DNA of 64,000 bases from Rhizobium halophilum (GCF_021648825.1 NZ_JAKJHS010000004.1:272226-336225); one strand, 5' to 3'. Shown: positions 9,270-18,976, counted from the stretch's first letter. A program made the numbers and translations. Notes: generated by a model not told the origin, from the letters alone.

Positions 9270-10570
9270 GCGGGAGGGCCCTTGCGCGGTGTCTTGGCCG
9301 CCATCTCAAGGCTGGTGATGTTGGACTCGCGTTCCCGCATCTCGTCGTCCTCCGCATCCTGCAGCGCCTTTTCGACGTCCAAACCATTGCGGCCGAGCGC
9401 CCGCTGGACTTCCAGCGACTCGAGCAGCTCCGCAGCGGTGATCCGCTGGGCGAAAGGCAGTCTTTCCTCCTGCCGGCGGATCGCCCCATGGACCACCGTA
9501 AGGATGAAGACGAGCACCGCAGGCAGGAGGTCGATCGAAATCGCACCGGCCCATGCAGGGATGAAGTCCGCCGCATAGCGAAGAACGGCTTCGGCGGAGG
9601 AAAGCGGTACAAAGCGACGGTCGGCCACCGGTTCGCGGGCAAGAATGTCGTCTGCGGCCTGGGACAGCACCTGGGACTGCGCCGCAACCGAAGCGCGTAT
9701 CGTCTCCATCACCTGGTCCTGGCGGTTGGCGAGATCGGCGGCGCGGCCATCGGCAACGGGTGCGATGAAGCCGAGGGAAAGATCCTCGGCGGCTCGCTTG
9801 ACGGACGGTGCGATCGACGTCTGCTCCAGCGAGGTGATGACGCCGGACAGCGCCACGACCTCTGCCGAGAACTCGTCGCTGCGGGGAGCAATCGCGCCGG
9901 GTGCGGAGACAAGGCCGCGCATTGTCTCAAGATGCGCACGACCTTGATCAAAGAGTGTGTTGACCCGTTCGCGCGATGCTGTGATGCCGGTCTCAAGTTC
10001 GCTGAGTTGCGCAGACATCTGCGAGAGCAGCTGTACGACACTTCCTGAGCCTGTGGTGCCCGTCAGGGCGCCGGATTCGCGCTCGTCTTCCGCCAGTCTT
10101 GCAAAGCGTTCGGAGGTGCGCTGGATGTCCGGCAGGAGGCTTTGCGCCGCAAGCGCGTTCTGGTGCGCCTGGTCGAGGTCTGCCGTGTAATCTTCAACCG
10201 TTTCGGCAAGATGCTGCTCAAGCGCCGCCGATCCGGCGAGTGCCGCCGCGTTCAGCCAGCTCGACATGGCGATGATCATGGCGCAGCCCAACGCCATGAC
10301 GCCGAGCATCGCACCGCGGGCAGCAGCACCTGTCACATGGGGGTAAAACCGCGCCATGTAGGACCAGAAGGCGTAGATCGCGACGGAAACGGAGGCGGAA
10401 TAGATGATCGCAGCGAAGAACACGGCGGTCGCCGAACCGTCGAGCAGGCTGCGAACGCCGAGATAGGTGTAGACGCCGGAGGCGAGGGCAAGCACCGCCA
10501 GCGCAAAGCGGGTCATGGTTTCGACGGCAATGACGCCATCCTGCAAACGATGCGATGCGCCAAGCGCCAT
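9266..10570 (-). CDS. Polytopic membrane protein with long periplasmic helical region, unknown function
   Basis: A 434-residue protein I cannot assign to a named family. Three hydrophobic segments lie near residues 21-39, 49-71 and 85-107, then a long Gln/Glu/Ala/Ser-rich helical stretch of about 230 residues (about 110-335), a fourth membrane segment near 339-363, and a charged cytoplasmic tail. The predicted layout puts the long helical part in one compartment, probably the periplasm. The frame extends to 10651, but the ATG at 10570 is preceded by GGAGG at good spacing, so that start is chosen. It is the first gene of a two-gene unit with the ClpP-like protein (four-base overlap), suggesting a shared complex. 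Confidence 0.72.
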   Translation of the reverse strand: MALGASHRLQDGVIAVETMTRFALAVLALASGVYTYLGVRSLLDGSATAVFFAAIIYSASVSVAIYAFWSYMARFYPHVTGAAARGAMLGVMALGCAMIIAMSSWLNAAALAGSAALEQHLAETVEDYTADLDQAHQNALAAQSLLPDIQRTSERFARLAEDERESGALTGTTGSGSVVQLLSQMSAQLSELETGITASRERVNTLFDQGRAHLETMRGLVSAPGAIAPRSDEFSAEVVALSGVITSLEQTSIAPSVKRAAEDLSLGFIAPVADGRAADLANRQDQVMETIRASVAAQSQVLSQAADDILAREPVADRRFVPLSSAEAVLRYAADFIPAWAGAISIDLLPAVLVFILTVVHGAIRRQEERLPFAQRITAAELLESLEVQRALGRNGLDVEKALQDAEDDEMRERESNITSLEMAAKTPRKGPPA

Positions 10571-10669
10571 CAAAAGCCCTCCGGGAGGAATGAATTCCTT
10601 AACAAAGTCCGAAGAAGGGGGCGAAATGAAGGCTCGCGGACGCACGTCCACGCGAGCCTCGATCCGCCG

Positions 10670-12232
10670 CTATCCAATGGCGAAGGCGAGATAGACAAGG
10701 CAGAGCGCGATGATCCAGAGCGCGACGCGGCCCGAGCGGCTGTGGCGTGCTTCCGATTTGCCGATCGCTTCGGCGGTCTGCGCATCGAACCGCAGGCCGT
10801 GCTCGCTCATCTGCACCACCTCGTGATGCAGCTTTTCCGTCTTGGCGGCAATTTCCGGAAGCGCCTCGGCGAGCTTCACCGCCGCCTTCACGCCGTCGCG
10901 CAGGTCGCTGACGACCCGCTTCGGGCCGAGATTGTCGCGGATCCAGTCGCCGACCACCGGTTCGGCTGCCTTCCACATGTTGAAGCGCGGATTGAGGATG
11001 CGCGATACCCCCTCGACGACAACCATGGTCTTCTGCAGCATGATGAGCTCGGGCCGGGTCTCCATCTCGAAGAGGTCCGTTACCTCGAAGAGAAGGGCAA
11101 GCAGGCGGGCCATCGAGATCGTTTCCGCCGGCTGCCCGTGGATTGGCTCGCCGATCGCGCGGATTGCCTGGGCGAAGCTTGCGACATCGTGATGCGACGG
11201 AACATAGCCCGCCTCGAAATGAACCTCAGCCACCCGCCGGTAATCGCGGATGATGAAGCCATAGAGAATTTCGGCCAGGAACCGCCGTTCCTTCTTCCCC
11301 AGCCGTCCGACAATGCCCATGTCGACCGCAACAATGGTGCCGACAGGATCGACGAACAGGTTGCCCGGGTGCATGTCGCCATGGAAGAAGCCATCGCGCA
11401 GCGTGTGGCGCAGGAAGGACTGGATGAGGGTTTCGGCAAGCCGGTCGAGATCGTGGCCGGCCGCCCTGAGACCCGCCAGATCCGACATCTTAACGCCGTC
11501 GATCCACTCCATGGTGATGACGTCGCGGCCGGTTCGCTCCCAATCGACCTCCGGCACCCGAAAGCCGGGATCGTTCTTCGTGTTCTCCGCGATCTCCGAA
11601 AGGGCTGCCGCTTCCAGCCTCAGGTCCATCTCGACCTTGGTGGTCTGCTCCAGCGTCCGAGTCACTTCCACCGGACGAAGGCGGCGGCTCGAGGGGATCA
11701 GCCGCTCCTGCATCCGTGCCAGCAGATACATGCTTTCGATATCATGGGCGAAGCGCTGACGAACGCCGGGGCGCACGACCTTAACTGCCACCTTCTTGCC
11801 GGCCACGCGCGCCGGATGAACCTGGGCGATGGAGGCGGCAGCGATCGGCTCGCCAAACTCCGCAAACAGGTCGTCGATCGGCCGGCCGAGTGACCCTTCG
11901 ATCGCGATCCTCGCCGTCTCCGTCGGGAAAAACGGCATGCGATCCTGCAGCATCGAGAGGTCGAGCGCCCAATCGACGCCGACGACATCGGGACGCGTCG
12001 CGAGAAACTGCCCGATCTTGACGTAAGACGGCCCAAGCCTGTCCACAGCACGGGAAAGCCTTGCGCTTCGGGCCTGCTTCTTTGCCCGAAAGCGCGTGAA
12101 AGGTTCGGCCAGTGATTTCAGCACGCCGATAGCGGGCGGCATGTCCTGGCTTGGGAGCGCCGATACCACGCCCTCGCGCACCAGGACCCAGCCGACACGA
12201 ACCAGTCGGAAATAGGCGCCGATGGTACTCAT
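10670..12232 (-). CDS. ubiB: UbiB family protein, ubiquinone biosynthesis regulatory ATPase/kinase
   Basis: A 520-residue member of the ABC1/UbiB atypical kinase family, needed for ubiquinone synthesis. Family marks include the KxGQ motif in G-P-S-Y-V-K-I-G-Q-F near residues 48-57, the alanine-rich nucleotide loop region (I-A-A-A-S-I-A-Q-V-H), a conserved K-V-V-R-P-G segment, and the catalytic-loop H-G-D-M-H-P-G-N-L near residue 290. The C terminus ends in a hydrophobic helix, typical of a membrane anchor. It lies 42 bp downstream of ubiE in the same direction, so the two are probably one transcript. Confidence 0.93.
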   Translation of the reverse strand: MSTIGAYFRLVRVGWVLVREGVVSALPSQDMPPAIGVLKSLAEPFTRFRAKKQARSARLSRAVDRLGPSYVKIGQFLATRPDVVGVDWALDLSMLQDRMPFFPTETARIAIEGSLGRPIDDLFAEFGEPIAAASIAQVHPARVAGKKVAVKVVRPGVRQRFAHDIESMYLLARMQERLIPSSRRLRPVEVTRTLEQTTKVEMDLRLEAAALSEIAENTKNDPGFRVPEVDWERTGRDVITMEWIDGVKMSDLAGLRAAGHDLDRLAETLIQSFLRHTLRDGFFHGDMHPGNLFVDPVGTIVAVDMGIVGRLGKKERRFLAEILYGFIIRDYRRVAEVHFEAGYVPSHHDVASFAQAIRAIGEPIHGQPAETISMARLLALLFEVTDLFEMETRPELIMLQKTMVVVEGVSRILNPRFNMWKAAEPVVGDWIRDNLGPKRVVSDLRDGVKAAVKLAEALPEIAAKTEKLHHEVVQMSEHGLRFDAQTAEAIGKSEARHSRSGRVALWIIALCLVYLAFAIG

Positions 12233-12274
12233 GAGCCGCCTCTAGCCTTCACGCCGCATGCCATGGCCATCCGG

Positions 12275-13051
12275 TCAGAGCTTCCAGCCGGAGTGGAGCG
12301 CAGCAATGCCGCCCGTGTAGTTGGTGTAAGTCACGCGAGAGAACCCGGCGCTGCGGATCATGGCGGCGAAATTTTCCTGATTGGGAAACTTGCGGATGGA
12401 CTCCACCAGATACTGATAGGGCTCGCTGTCGCCGGTGATCATCTTGCCGAAACGCGGGATCGCGTTGAACGACCACTCGTCGTAGAGGCGGGTCAGCATC
12501 GGCAAGTCGACTTCGGAAAATTCCAGGACGAGCAACCGCCCGCCGCGCTTCAGCACGCGGTAGGCTTCCTTTAGCGCCACGTCGATCCGCGGCACGTTCC
12601 GGATGCCGAAGGCGATCGTATAGGCATCGAAGGAATTGGCCTCGAACGGCAGTTCCTCGGCATTTGCTTCCACAAAAGTCAGATGGTCCGAGAGCCCAAG
12701 CTTTGCCGCCCGCTCGGCGCCGACGGCCAGCATAGAACCGTTGATGTCGAGCACCGTCGCATGCGCCTTGCGGCCCGAAGCCTCCAGGATGCGAAACGCG
12801 ATGTCGCCCGTACCGCCGGCAACATCAAGAACCTTGTAGTTTTCGTCCTTGCGCGGATTGAGAGTGGCGACGAGAGCATCCTTCCAGACGCGGTGCATGC
12901 CACCAGACATCACGTCGTTCATGATGTCGTAGCGTTTCGCTACCTTATGGAAGACGTCGTTGACAAGTGGCTGCTTTTCCCCCTCGGCGACCTGGCGGAA
13001 GCCGTAAGAGGTTTCCATGCCGCCTTCGGCAGAGGTGCGCGCTTCAGTCAT
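12275..13051 (-). CDS. ubiE: Ubiquinone/menaquinone biosynthesis C-methyltransferase
   Basis: A 258-residue class I SAM-dependent methyltransferase that C-methylates the demethyl-benzoquinol intermediate of ubiquinone synthesis. The SAM loop [12 protein letters not shown] lies near residues 74-85; the family block Y-D[12 protein letters not shown] is near 41-54; and G-I-R-N-V-P and the R-V-L-K-R-G-G-R segment follow. The ubiE–ubiB pair is classic in alphaproteobacteria. It diverges from mutM across 149 bp. Confidence 0.95.
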   Translation of the reverse strand: MTEARTSAEGGMETSYGFRQVAEGEKQPLVNDVFHKVAKRYDIMNDVMSGGMHRVWKDALVATLNPRKDENYKVLDVAGGTGDIAFRILEASGRKAHATVLDINGSMLAVGAERAAKLGLSDHLTFVEANAEELPFEANSFDAYTIAFGIRNVPRIDVALKEAYRVLKRGGRLLVLEFSEVDLPMLTRLYDEWSFNAIPRFGKMITGDSEPYQYLVESIRKFPNQENFAAMIRSAGFSRVTYTNYTGGIAALHSGWKL

Positions 13052-13152
13052 CGGAACTCCTTGCTCGTCATCTGGCCGGCGACCATAGCGAAATCATCTG
13101 CGCCTCGCTATCTGTGTCGCAAGCCCAGAGGAGCAGTGCGACGTTCGGCCCC

Positions 13153-13164
13153 GGTCTATAGACC
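13153..13164. promoter_or_regulatory. Perfect 12-bp palindrome upstream of mutM
   Basis: GGTCTATAGACC is perfectly self-complementary and lies 36 bp before the mutM start, in the ubiE/mutM divergent gap. It contains a TATAGA that could be a -10 element, although I find no good -35 at the right distance. It may be a repressor operator or chance. Confidence 0.25.
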
Positions 13165-13200
13165 AGGCAAGCAGGCGTTGGAACAGGAAGTTAGAAACCC

Positions 13201-14091
13201 ATGCCGGAATTGCCAGAGGTGGAAACGGTCAGGCGCGGGCTGGCGCCTGCCATGGAAGGCGCCACGATAAGAGAGCTCGAGCTCCGCCGCACGGATCTGC
13301 GGTTCCCGTTCCCCGACCGGTTTGCCGAACTCGTGGCGGGCAAGCGCATCCTGTCGCTCGGACGCCGGGCGAAATACCTGCTGATCGACCTGGAAGACGA
13401 CTGGACGATCATCGCGCATCTCGGCATGTCCGGCTCGTTTCGCGTGGAGGCAGAACGCGCCGCAGAAACGCCGGGAAGTTTCCACCACCCCCGCTCAAAG
13501 GACGAGAAGCACGACCACGTCGTCGTCCACCTCACCTCCCAGGACTGTTCGCAGCGAGTCGTCTATAATGATCCTCGGCGTTTCGGCTTCATGCATCTGT
13601 GGAAGCGCAGCGCACTCGACACGTATCCAGCCTTCGTCGGTCTCGGGCCGGAGCCGACGGGCAATGCCCTCGACGCCTCCTATCTGGCATCGCGTTTTGC
13701 CGGAAAAAGCCAGCCGCTTAAGGGGGCCCTGCTCGACCAGAACGTGATTGCCGGCCTCGGCAACATCTATGTCTGTGAAGCGCTCTGGCGGTCGCATCTC
13801 TCCCCGCGCCGCCGTGCCGGATCGCTGGTGACGCCAGGAGGCCGGCCGAAGAAGGAACTGGTCGTGCTCACGGACGCGATCCGTGCGGTGATCGCCGATG
13901 CCATCGCGGCAGGAGGCTCGTCGTTGCGGGACCACATCCAGGCAGATGGTTCGCTCGGCTACTTCCAGCATTCCTTCTCCGTCTACGATCAGGAAGGAGA
14001 GGCTTGCCGAACGCCCGCTTGCAACGGTACCGTCGCGCGCATCGTCCAGTCCGGCCGGTCCACATTCTTCTGCGCCGGATGTCAGAAATAG
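13201..14091 (+). CDS. mutM: Bifunctional formamidopyrimidine/8-oxoguanine DNA glycosylase and AP lyase
   Basis: Fpg/MutM removes oxidised purines such as 8-oxoguanine from DNA and nicks the resulting abasic site. The 296-residue protein begins [10 protein letters not shown], with catalytic Pro2 and Glu3 exposed after Met removal; Lys near residue 58 in the R-R-A-K-Y-L segment is conserved; the helix-two-turn-helix region has the [14 protein letters not shown] block near residue 178. A C-terminal zinc finger with C-x4-C and C-x2-C ends the protein. It is about 20 residues longer than E. coli Fpg, as usual in rhizobia. The enoyl-CoA hydratase starts 24 bp downstream. Confidence 0.95.
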   Translation: MPELPEVETVRRGLAPAMEGATIRELELRRTDLRFPFPDRFAELVAGKRILSLGRRAKYLLIDLEDDWTIIAHLGMSGSFRVEAERAAETPGSFHHPRSKDEKHDHVVVHLTSQDCSQRVVYNDPRRFGFMHLWKRSALDTYPAFVGLGPEPTGNALDASYLASRFAGKSQPLKGALLDQNVIAGLGNIYVCEALWRSHLSPRRRAGSLVTPGGRPKKELVVLTDAIRAVIADAIAAGGSSLRDHIQADGSLGYFQHSFSVYDQEGEACRTPACNGTVARIVQSGRSTFFCAGCQK

Positions 14092-14114
14092 AGCCATGCA
14101 AGGGGAGGTTCATC

Positions 14115-14891
14115 GTGAAGGAATTTGAGACGCTGCTGACGGAACAGCGAGGGGCGGTCATGCTGATCACGCTCAATCGGCCGCAGGCGCTGAACGCCCT
14201 CAACTCCACGGTTATGCGGGAGCTGAGCGAGGCGCTTCGCGGATGTGACAGCGACGATAGGGTCGGCTCCGTCGTGTTAGCCGGCTCTGAAAAAGCCTTC
14301 GCCGCCGGCGCGGACATCAAGGAGATGCAGCCGGTGACATTCGTAGATGCCTATCTCGGCGACTTCCTCGGCGGCTGGGAAGCAATCGCGGCTACGCGCA
14401 AGCCCATTGTCGCGGCGGTTTCCGGCTATGCCTTGGGCGGCGGGTGCGAGCTTGCGATGATCTGCGACTTCATCATTGCCTCGGATACAGCCAAGTTCGG
14501 CCAGCCGGAGATCACGCTCGGCATCATCCCTGGGATGGGAGGCTCCCAGAGGCTGACCCGGGCCGTGGGGAAGGCAAAGGCCATGGACCTGGTACTGACG
14601 GGCCGAATGATGGATGCCGCCGAGGCCGAAAGGGCGGGGCTAGTTGCTCGCATCGTTCCGCCGGAGCGCCTGCTGGACGAGGCAGTGGAAGCGGCAGCTA
14701 AGATAGCGTCCTATTCACGTGCCGCCGTGCTGATGGCAAAGGAAGCCGTCGGACGCTCGAACGAACTGACGCTGGCGGAGGGTCTTCGCTACGAACGCCG
14801 GTTATTCCATTCGCTGTTTGCCACAGAGGATCAAAAGGAAGGCATGGCCGCTTTCGTGGAGAAACGGAAGCCGAACTTTAGCAATCGGTAG
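14115..14891 (+). CDS. Enoyl-CoA hydratase
   Basis: A 258-residue crotonase-family enzyme that hydrates trans-2-enoyl-CoA in fatty acid beta-oxidation. The oxyanion-hole segments [11 protein letters not shown] (about residues 60-70) and [10 protein letters not shown] (about 104-113) are present, as are the glutamates of Q-P-E-I-T-L-G and the G-M-G-G-S-Q-R-L block. The frame extends into mutM, but the GTG at 14115 with AGGGGAGG at 14101-14108 gives the standard length. It probably shares a transcript with mutM. It resembles the rhizobial gene annotated fadB1/echA. Confidence 0.9.
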   Translation: MKEFETLLTEQRGAVMLITLNRPQALNALNSTVMRELSEALRGCDSDDRVGSVVLAGSEKAFAAGADIKEMQPVTFVDAYLGDFLGGWEAIAATRKPIVAAVSGYALGGGCELAMICDFIIASDTAKFGQPEITLGIIPGMGGSQRLTRAVGKAKAMDLVLTGRMMDAAEAERAGLVARIVPPERLLDEAVEAAAKIASYSRAAVLMAKEAVGRSNELTLAEGLRYERRLFHSLFATEDQKEGMAAFVEKRKPNFSNR

Positions 14892-14923
14892 CTTGGAACG
14901 GCCAAGTAAGCACAAATTGCGCG

Positions 14924-14952
14924 TTGACTGATCCTGCCTTTCAAGTTATATG
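14924..14952 (+). promoter_or_regulatory. Housekeeping sigma factor promoter of rpsT
   Basis: TTGACT at 14924-14929 and TATATG at 14947-14952 are separated by 17 bp, close to the alphaproteobacterial housekeeping consensus. This would give an rpsT leader of about 120 nt before the ATG at 15079. Confidence 0.6.
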
Positions 14953-15078
14953 CCGCGCCACAGTTGGGAAAGCCTGACCAAAGGCTTCCTCTAATGCTCC
15001 CTCATTGCTGAAGGTAAGGTCGCACAATGACCGGTCGCGGCAAGTGTGGGTTTGGTTCGAATTCGTAGAGAGGCATAC

Positions 15079-15345
15079 ATGGCCAATACAACTTCGGCGA
15101 AGAAGGCGACCCGCAAGATCGCTCGCCGTACCGCAGTGAACAAGGCTCGTCGTTCGCGCGTGCGCGGCTTCCTCCGCAAGGTTGAAGAAGCAATCGCTTC
15201 TGGCGATGCCGCGGTTGCTGCTGCTGCTCTGAAGGCGGCCCAGCCGGAACTGCAGCGTGCTGCTTCCAAGGGCGTTGTTCATCGTAACACGGCGTCCCGG
15301 AAGGTCTCGCGCCTTGCCGCGCGTGTGAAGGCACTGGCCGCCTAA
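15079..15345 (+). CDS. rpsT: 30S ribosomal protein S20
   Basis: An 88-residue, strongly basic ribosomal protein that binds 16S rRNA in the 30S body. It begins M-A-N-T-T-S-A-K-K, has the R-x-N-x-x-x-x-S-R-V-R/K pattern ([10 protein letters not shown]), and the C-terminal [12 protein letters not shown] block that defines the family. The frame opens at 15046 but S20 proteins start at the M-A-N of 15079. It sits upstream of dnaA as in other Rhizobiaceae. Confidence 0.97.
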   Translation: MANTTSAKKATRKIARRTAVNKARRSRVRGFLRKVEEAIASGDAAVAAAALKAAQPELQRAASKGVVHRNTASRKVSRLAARVKALAA

Positions 15346-15371
15346 CCTTCATATTCAACATGTTGTGAGCG

Positions 15372-15397
15372 AGCCTGGCGATCCGCCGGGCTTTCTT
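15372..15397 (+). terminator. Probable rpsT terminator
   Basis: A 9-bp stem (AGCCTGGCG with CGCCGGGCT, one G-U pair), a 3-nt loop and TTCTT following. It lies 27 bp after the rpsT stop. The T-run is short, so efficiency is uncertain. Confidence 0.5.
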
Positions 15398-15878
15398 GAT
15401 TCATGGTTCATCGCTGGCAGGTGTTGCCGCTCTGCCACATCCTCTATGACGTCCGCGTAACAGAAATTATCTGTAAAAATCAGTAGTTTACTGAAGGATC
15501 TGAAGAGGGCGGCCCTTTTCGGGGAGGCCCGTGAAGGCAAAAACTGAGTCAAGTTTTTTTTTATTTTTTCTGGGAAACACGCCCCTTGGTTGCTGTCATT
15601 TTCGAATCTCATTGATTCAACAGCGATTCTCTCGCGGCCAAAATTGGTGATGCCAAACGGCATGTCAGAGTCAACGGCTGCCAATTAATTCCGGGTAAAT
15701 TTCGGCATTGATCTTGATCGGTGATCCTGCCTAAATGCCTTCAGCAAGGGCGCGGGACGACTTCACCAAAGGGCCATCGCTAGCCGCAGGATATCCTGAC
15801 GGGGCGTGTCTTTTTGACCCTTGTTGCGGGAGTTCTGTGCCCGCTCTTCACATAACCAGCGGTTGTGCGCCGGGAGTC
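15398..15878. promoter_or_regulatory. dnaA upstream region with seven GANTC (CcrM) sites
   Basis: The 822 bp between rpsT and dnaA contain no convincing gene. GANTC sites are at 15398, 15546, 15604, 15614, 15625, 15668 and 15874, with four in 69 bp (15604-15672). GANTC is the target of the cell-cycle methyltransferase CcrM in alphaproteobacteria, and in Caulobacter methylation state influences dnaA transcription. A long T tract (T9-A-T6) is at 15554-15569. I see no strict DnaA boxes, so I do not call an origin here. Confidence 0.5.
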
Positions 15879-16167
15879 TGAGCGACTTTTGGAAGCCCAC
15901 CGCTGTGCCCAAATGTATACCGGCTTGCCGGCGAGAAAGGGAGATGGAGCGCAGGCCCCGGTACGAGGTGGGTTGCCTGCAGGAGGGCGAAAGCCTTCGA
16001 GGGGTAGATTGCGAAGCCGGTTGCCTTTGGCGGGCGAAGGTGATGCGACGCGGCAATGGGGCTTCGATCCGGCCTCTCATGATGTGAGGGCGGATCTCAG
16101 ATACGAGTGTTTTGGCGGCGACGCGAGGCGCTGGCAGCACAGAGAGAACTTGGAAGGCGGCAACCAC

Positions 16168-17736
16168 ATGCAGACGAATACCGGATCAGCCCGTGCAGCA
16201 GGCGAGGCAGACAGGGCGCGGCAGGCATTCGATATAAAGATGAACCCAGCGGCAGGGGAAAACTCAGAGATGAAGCATGAAGCTCTGTTTGAGCGTTTCA
16301 GCAAGCGTCTGAAGGCCCAGGTTGGTCAGGATGTTTATGCTAGCTGGTTCGGACGATTGAAGCTCCACTCCATCTCCAAGAGCGTGGTACGCCTGAGCGT
16401 TCCGACGACGTTTCTGAAATCCTGGATCAACAACCGTTATCTCGACCTGATCACGACGATCATTCAAGCCGAGGATCCGGCTGTTCTAAGAGTAGAGATC
16501 CTCGTTCGCAGCGCCAGCCGCGCCGCGCGTCCCGTTGAAGGCGAGCAACGTCCGCTTCCGGTGGAGATAGCGTCCTCGCCGGCCAGCGCTCCCCTTCCTT
16601 TCCCCCGCAGCAGCACACCTCGGGAAATCGGTAAGATCGCGTCCTTCCCCACGCTGGCTGCGGCGCGCCCGGCAGCTGCGCCGCTTTTCGGCTCGCCGCT
16701 CGATTCCCGCTATACGTTCGAGACCTATGTGGAAGGTCCCTCGAACCGCGTGGCACTTGCTGCGGCCAAGACGATCGCGGAGGCTGGAGCCGGCGCAGTC
16801 CGCTTCAACCCGCTGTTCATCCATTCGGGGGTCGGCCTGGGCAAGACCCATCTTCTTCAGGCGGTCGCCAATGCCGCAGTATCAAGCGCGCGTTCGCCGC
16901 GTGTCGTCTACCTGACAGCCGAATATTTCATGTGGCGCTTCGCCACTGCAATTCGCGACAATGACGCGTTAACGTTGAAGGATTCGCTGCGCAGTATCGA
17001 CCTGCTCATCATCGACGACATGCAGTTCCTGCAGGGCAAGATGATCCAGAACGAGTTTTGCCATCTGCTCAACACGCTGCTGGACAGCGCCAAACAGGTG
17101 GTTGTCGCCGCAGACCGTGCGCCGTGGGAACTGGAATCGCTCGATCCGCGGGTTCGTTCGCGCCTCCAGGGCGGCGTCGCTATCGAGATGGAAACGCCGG
17201 ATTACGAGATGCGTCTGCAAATGCTGAAGCAGCGCCTTGAAGCTGCCCAGCAGGATGATCCGACGCTCGAAATTCCGGCCGAGATCCTGTCTCACGTTGC
17301 CCGCAGTGTCGCAAGCAGCGGTCGCGAGCTTGAGGGCGCGTTCAATCAATTGATCTTCCGCAAGTCATTCGAGCCGTCGCTCTCGCTTGAGCGAGTCGAT
17401 GAGCTCCTGGCCCATCTTGTCGGGGCAGGCGAAGCGAAGCGCGTCCGCATCGAAGATATTCAGCGTATCGTCGCGCGCCACTATAATGTTTCGCGTCAGG
17501 AGTTGGTGTCCAATCGCCGCACCCGCGTCGTCGTCAAGCCGCGGCAGATCGCGATGTACCTAGCGAAAACCCTCACCCCGCGCTCCTTCCCCGAAATCGG
17601 CCGGCGCTTCGGCGGGCGAGATCACACGACCGTGCTGCATGCCGTTCGCAAGATCGAAGACCTGATTGGCGGCGACACAAAGCTCAGCCACGAGGTCGAG
17701 CTTCTGAAGCGGCTGATCAACGAGAATAATGCGTGA
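16168..17736 (+). CDS. dnaA: Chromosomal replication initiator protein DnaA
   Basis: DnaA is the AAA+ initiator that binds DnaA boxes and opens the chromosomal origin. Domain I begins at L-F-E-R-F-S-K-R-L near residue 38, domain II is a variable Pro/Ala-rich linker, domain III has Walker A G-V-G-L-G-K-T near residue 220 and Walker B L-I-I-D-D-M near 273, and domain IV ends with the DNA-binding signature [10 protein letters not shown] near residue 480. Two starts are plausible: ATG 16168 (522 residues, GGAAGGCGG upstream) and ATG 16270 (488 residues, AGGGG upstream), where the conserved M-K-H-E-A-L begins. The longer is reported. The frame stays open further upstream without support. Confidence 0.95.
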   Translation: MQTNTGSARAAGEADRARQAFDIKMNPAAGENSEMKHEALFERFSKRLKAQVGQDVYASWFGRLKLHSISKSVVRLSVPTTFLKSWINNRYLDLITTIIQAEDPAVLRVEILVRSASRAARPVEGEQRPLPVEIASSPASAPLPFPRSSTPREIGKIASFPTLAAARPAAAPLFGSPLDSRYTFETYVEGPSNRVALAAAKTIAEAGAGAVRFNPLFIHSGVGLGKTHLLQAVANAAVSSARSPRVVYLTAEYFMWRFATAIRDNDALTLKDSLRSIDLLIIDDMQFLQGKMIQNEFCHLLNTLLDSAKQVVVAADRAPWELESLDPRVRSRLQGGVAIEMETPDYEMRLQMLKQRLEAAQQDDPTLEIPAEILSHVARSVASSGRELEGAFNQLIFRKSFEPSLSLERVDELLAHLVGAGEAKRVRIEDIQRIVARHYNVSRQELVSNRRTRVVVKPRQIAMYLAKTLTPRSFPEIGRRFGGRDHTTVLHAVRKIEDLIGGDTKLSHEVELLKRLINENNA

Positions 17737-17750
17737 GGACGTGAGGAGTA

Positions 17751-17779
17751 GGCCGGTTGATGCCGGCCGCTTTCTTTCT
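17751..17779 (+). terminator. Probable dnaA terminator
   Basis: A GGCCGG/CCGGCC stem with a 6-nt loop, followed by GCTTTCTTTCT, begins 15 bp after the dnaA stop and lies in the convergent gap before hemW. Confidence 0.5.
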
Positions 17780-17791
17780 ATGGGGCAGGCC

Positions 17792-18970
17792 TCAGCATGC
17801 CAGGTCTGCCACCACCGCATCTAACACGAGCATGCCTTTGGGCGTGCAGCGCAATCGCGAATTGCCGAGCCGCTCGATGAATCCATGTTCCAGCAACGTC
17901 TGCTCGCGCGCCGGATCCGGATCGCGGCCGGAAAGTTGCTGCCACCTTGCAAGATCAACACCTTCCGTCAGTCGCAGACCCATCAGCAGGAGTTCGTCCG
18001 CCTGCTCGTCGCGCCCCAGTTCCTCCTGATCCCGCATTCCATGGCCGGAAGCCTCAACGAGTTCGAGCCACGTCTCCGGGTGACGCTCCGTCGCCGTTGC
18101 GATCTTGTGCGGTCCCCGCGTTAGCCGGCCATGAGCACCTGGACCGATGCCGGCGTACTCCCCATAGCGCCAGTATGTGAGATTGTGCCGGCTCTCTGCG
18201 CCGGGTCGGGCATGATTGGAAACCTCATAGGCCGGCATTCCGTGCCGCGCCGTAATCTCCTGGGTCGCCTCGTAGAGGTCGGCGGATTGATCGCCGTCGG
18301 GTACAATCAGCTTGCCCGCCTTGTGCAGACCGTAGAAGGCCGTGCCCTCCTCGATCGTGAGTTGGTAGAGCGACAGGTGGTCCACAGCATAGGAAATAGC
18401 CTGTTTCAGTTCCGCCTCCCAAGCCGAAACCGTCTGGTTGGGGCGCGCATAGATGAGGTCGAAGCTCATGCGTGGGAAGATCTCCCGCGCCAGTCTGATC
18501 GCCTTCAGCGCGTCGGCAACGTCATGCAACCGTCCAAGGAACTTCAGATCAAGGTCGTTCAGCGCCTGGACGCCGAGCGAGACCCGGTTGACGCCGGCGG
18601 CTCGATAACCTCGGAAACGTTCGGCTTCAACACTGGAAGGATTGGCTTCCATCGTGATCTCGATCCCATTGGGCACGTGCCAATGGCGTGCAATCCCGTC
18701 GAGCACCGCCGCAACGGTCGCCGGTTCCATCAGCGAAGGAGTCCCTCCGCCAAGAAAGATGCTGGTGACGGTCTTCGGCCCTGCCATCCGCCGCATCGTC
18801 TCCATCTCTTTAAGGAAGGCGGCGACAAACCGAGGCTGGTCCACCGACCGATGGCGGACATGGCTATTGAAGTCACAATAAGGGCACTTGGCCGCGCAGA
18901 AGGGCCAATGCACGTAGATCCCGAAACCGGGTTCGCCGGTGTCGGGCAAGAGTGTCGCGTCGAAGTTCAC
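17792..18970 (-). CDS. hemW: Radical SAM heme chaperone HemW
   Basis: A 392-residue radical SAM protein related to oxygen-independent coproporphyrinogen III oxidase (HemN) but of the shorter HemW type, thought to deliver heme to apoproteins. The N-terminal iron-sulfur motif is C-A-A-K-C-P-Y-C-D-F near residues 24-33; the G-G-G-T-P-S segment near 75 and a HemN C-terminal domain follow. HemN proper is about 450 residues and has a distinctive N-terminal extension, which is absent here. It follows rdgB by six bases, in the conserved rph–rdgB–hemW order, although a VOC gene is interposed before rdgB. Confidence 0.9.
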   Translation of the reverse strand: MNFDATLLPDTGEPGFGIYVHWPFCAAKCPYCDFNSHVRHRSVDQPRFVAAFLKEMETMRRMAGPKTVTSIFLGGGTPSLMEPATVAAVLDGIARHWHVPNGIEITMEANPSSVEAERFRGYRAAGVNRVSLGVQALNDLDLKFLGRLHDVADALKAIRLAREIFPRMSFDLIYARPNQTVSAWEAELKQAISYAVDHLSLYQLTIEEGTAFYGLHKAGKLIVPDGDQSADLYEATQEITARHGMPAYEVSNHARPGAESRHNLTYWRYGEYAGIGPGAHGRLTRGPHKIATATERHPETWLELVEASGHGMRDQEELGRDEQADELLLMGLRLTEGVDLARWQQLSGRDPDPAREQTLLEHGFIERLGNSRLRCTPKGMLVLDAVVADLAC

Positions 18971-18976
18971 CGGGCC

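Noticed and set aside
10142-11893. A 583-codon open frame on the plus strand opposite ubiB
   Set aside because: Low-complexity, Arg/His/Asp-rich product without family features; it mirrors a clear ubiB gene and results from GC-rich codon use.
15346-16167. Chromosomal origin next to dnaA
   Set aside because: No strict DnaA-box cluster seen, and rhizobial origins are usually near hemE rather than dnaA.
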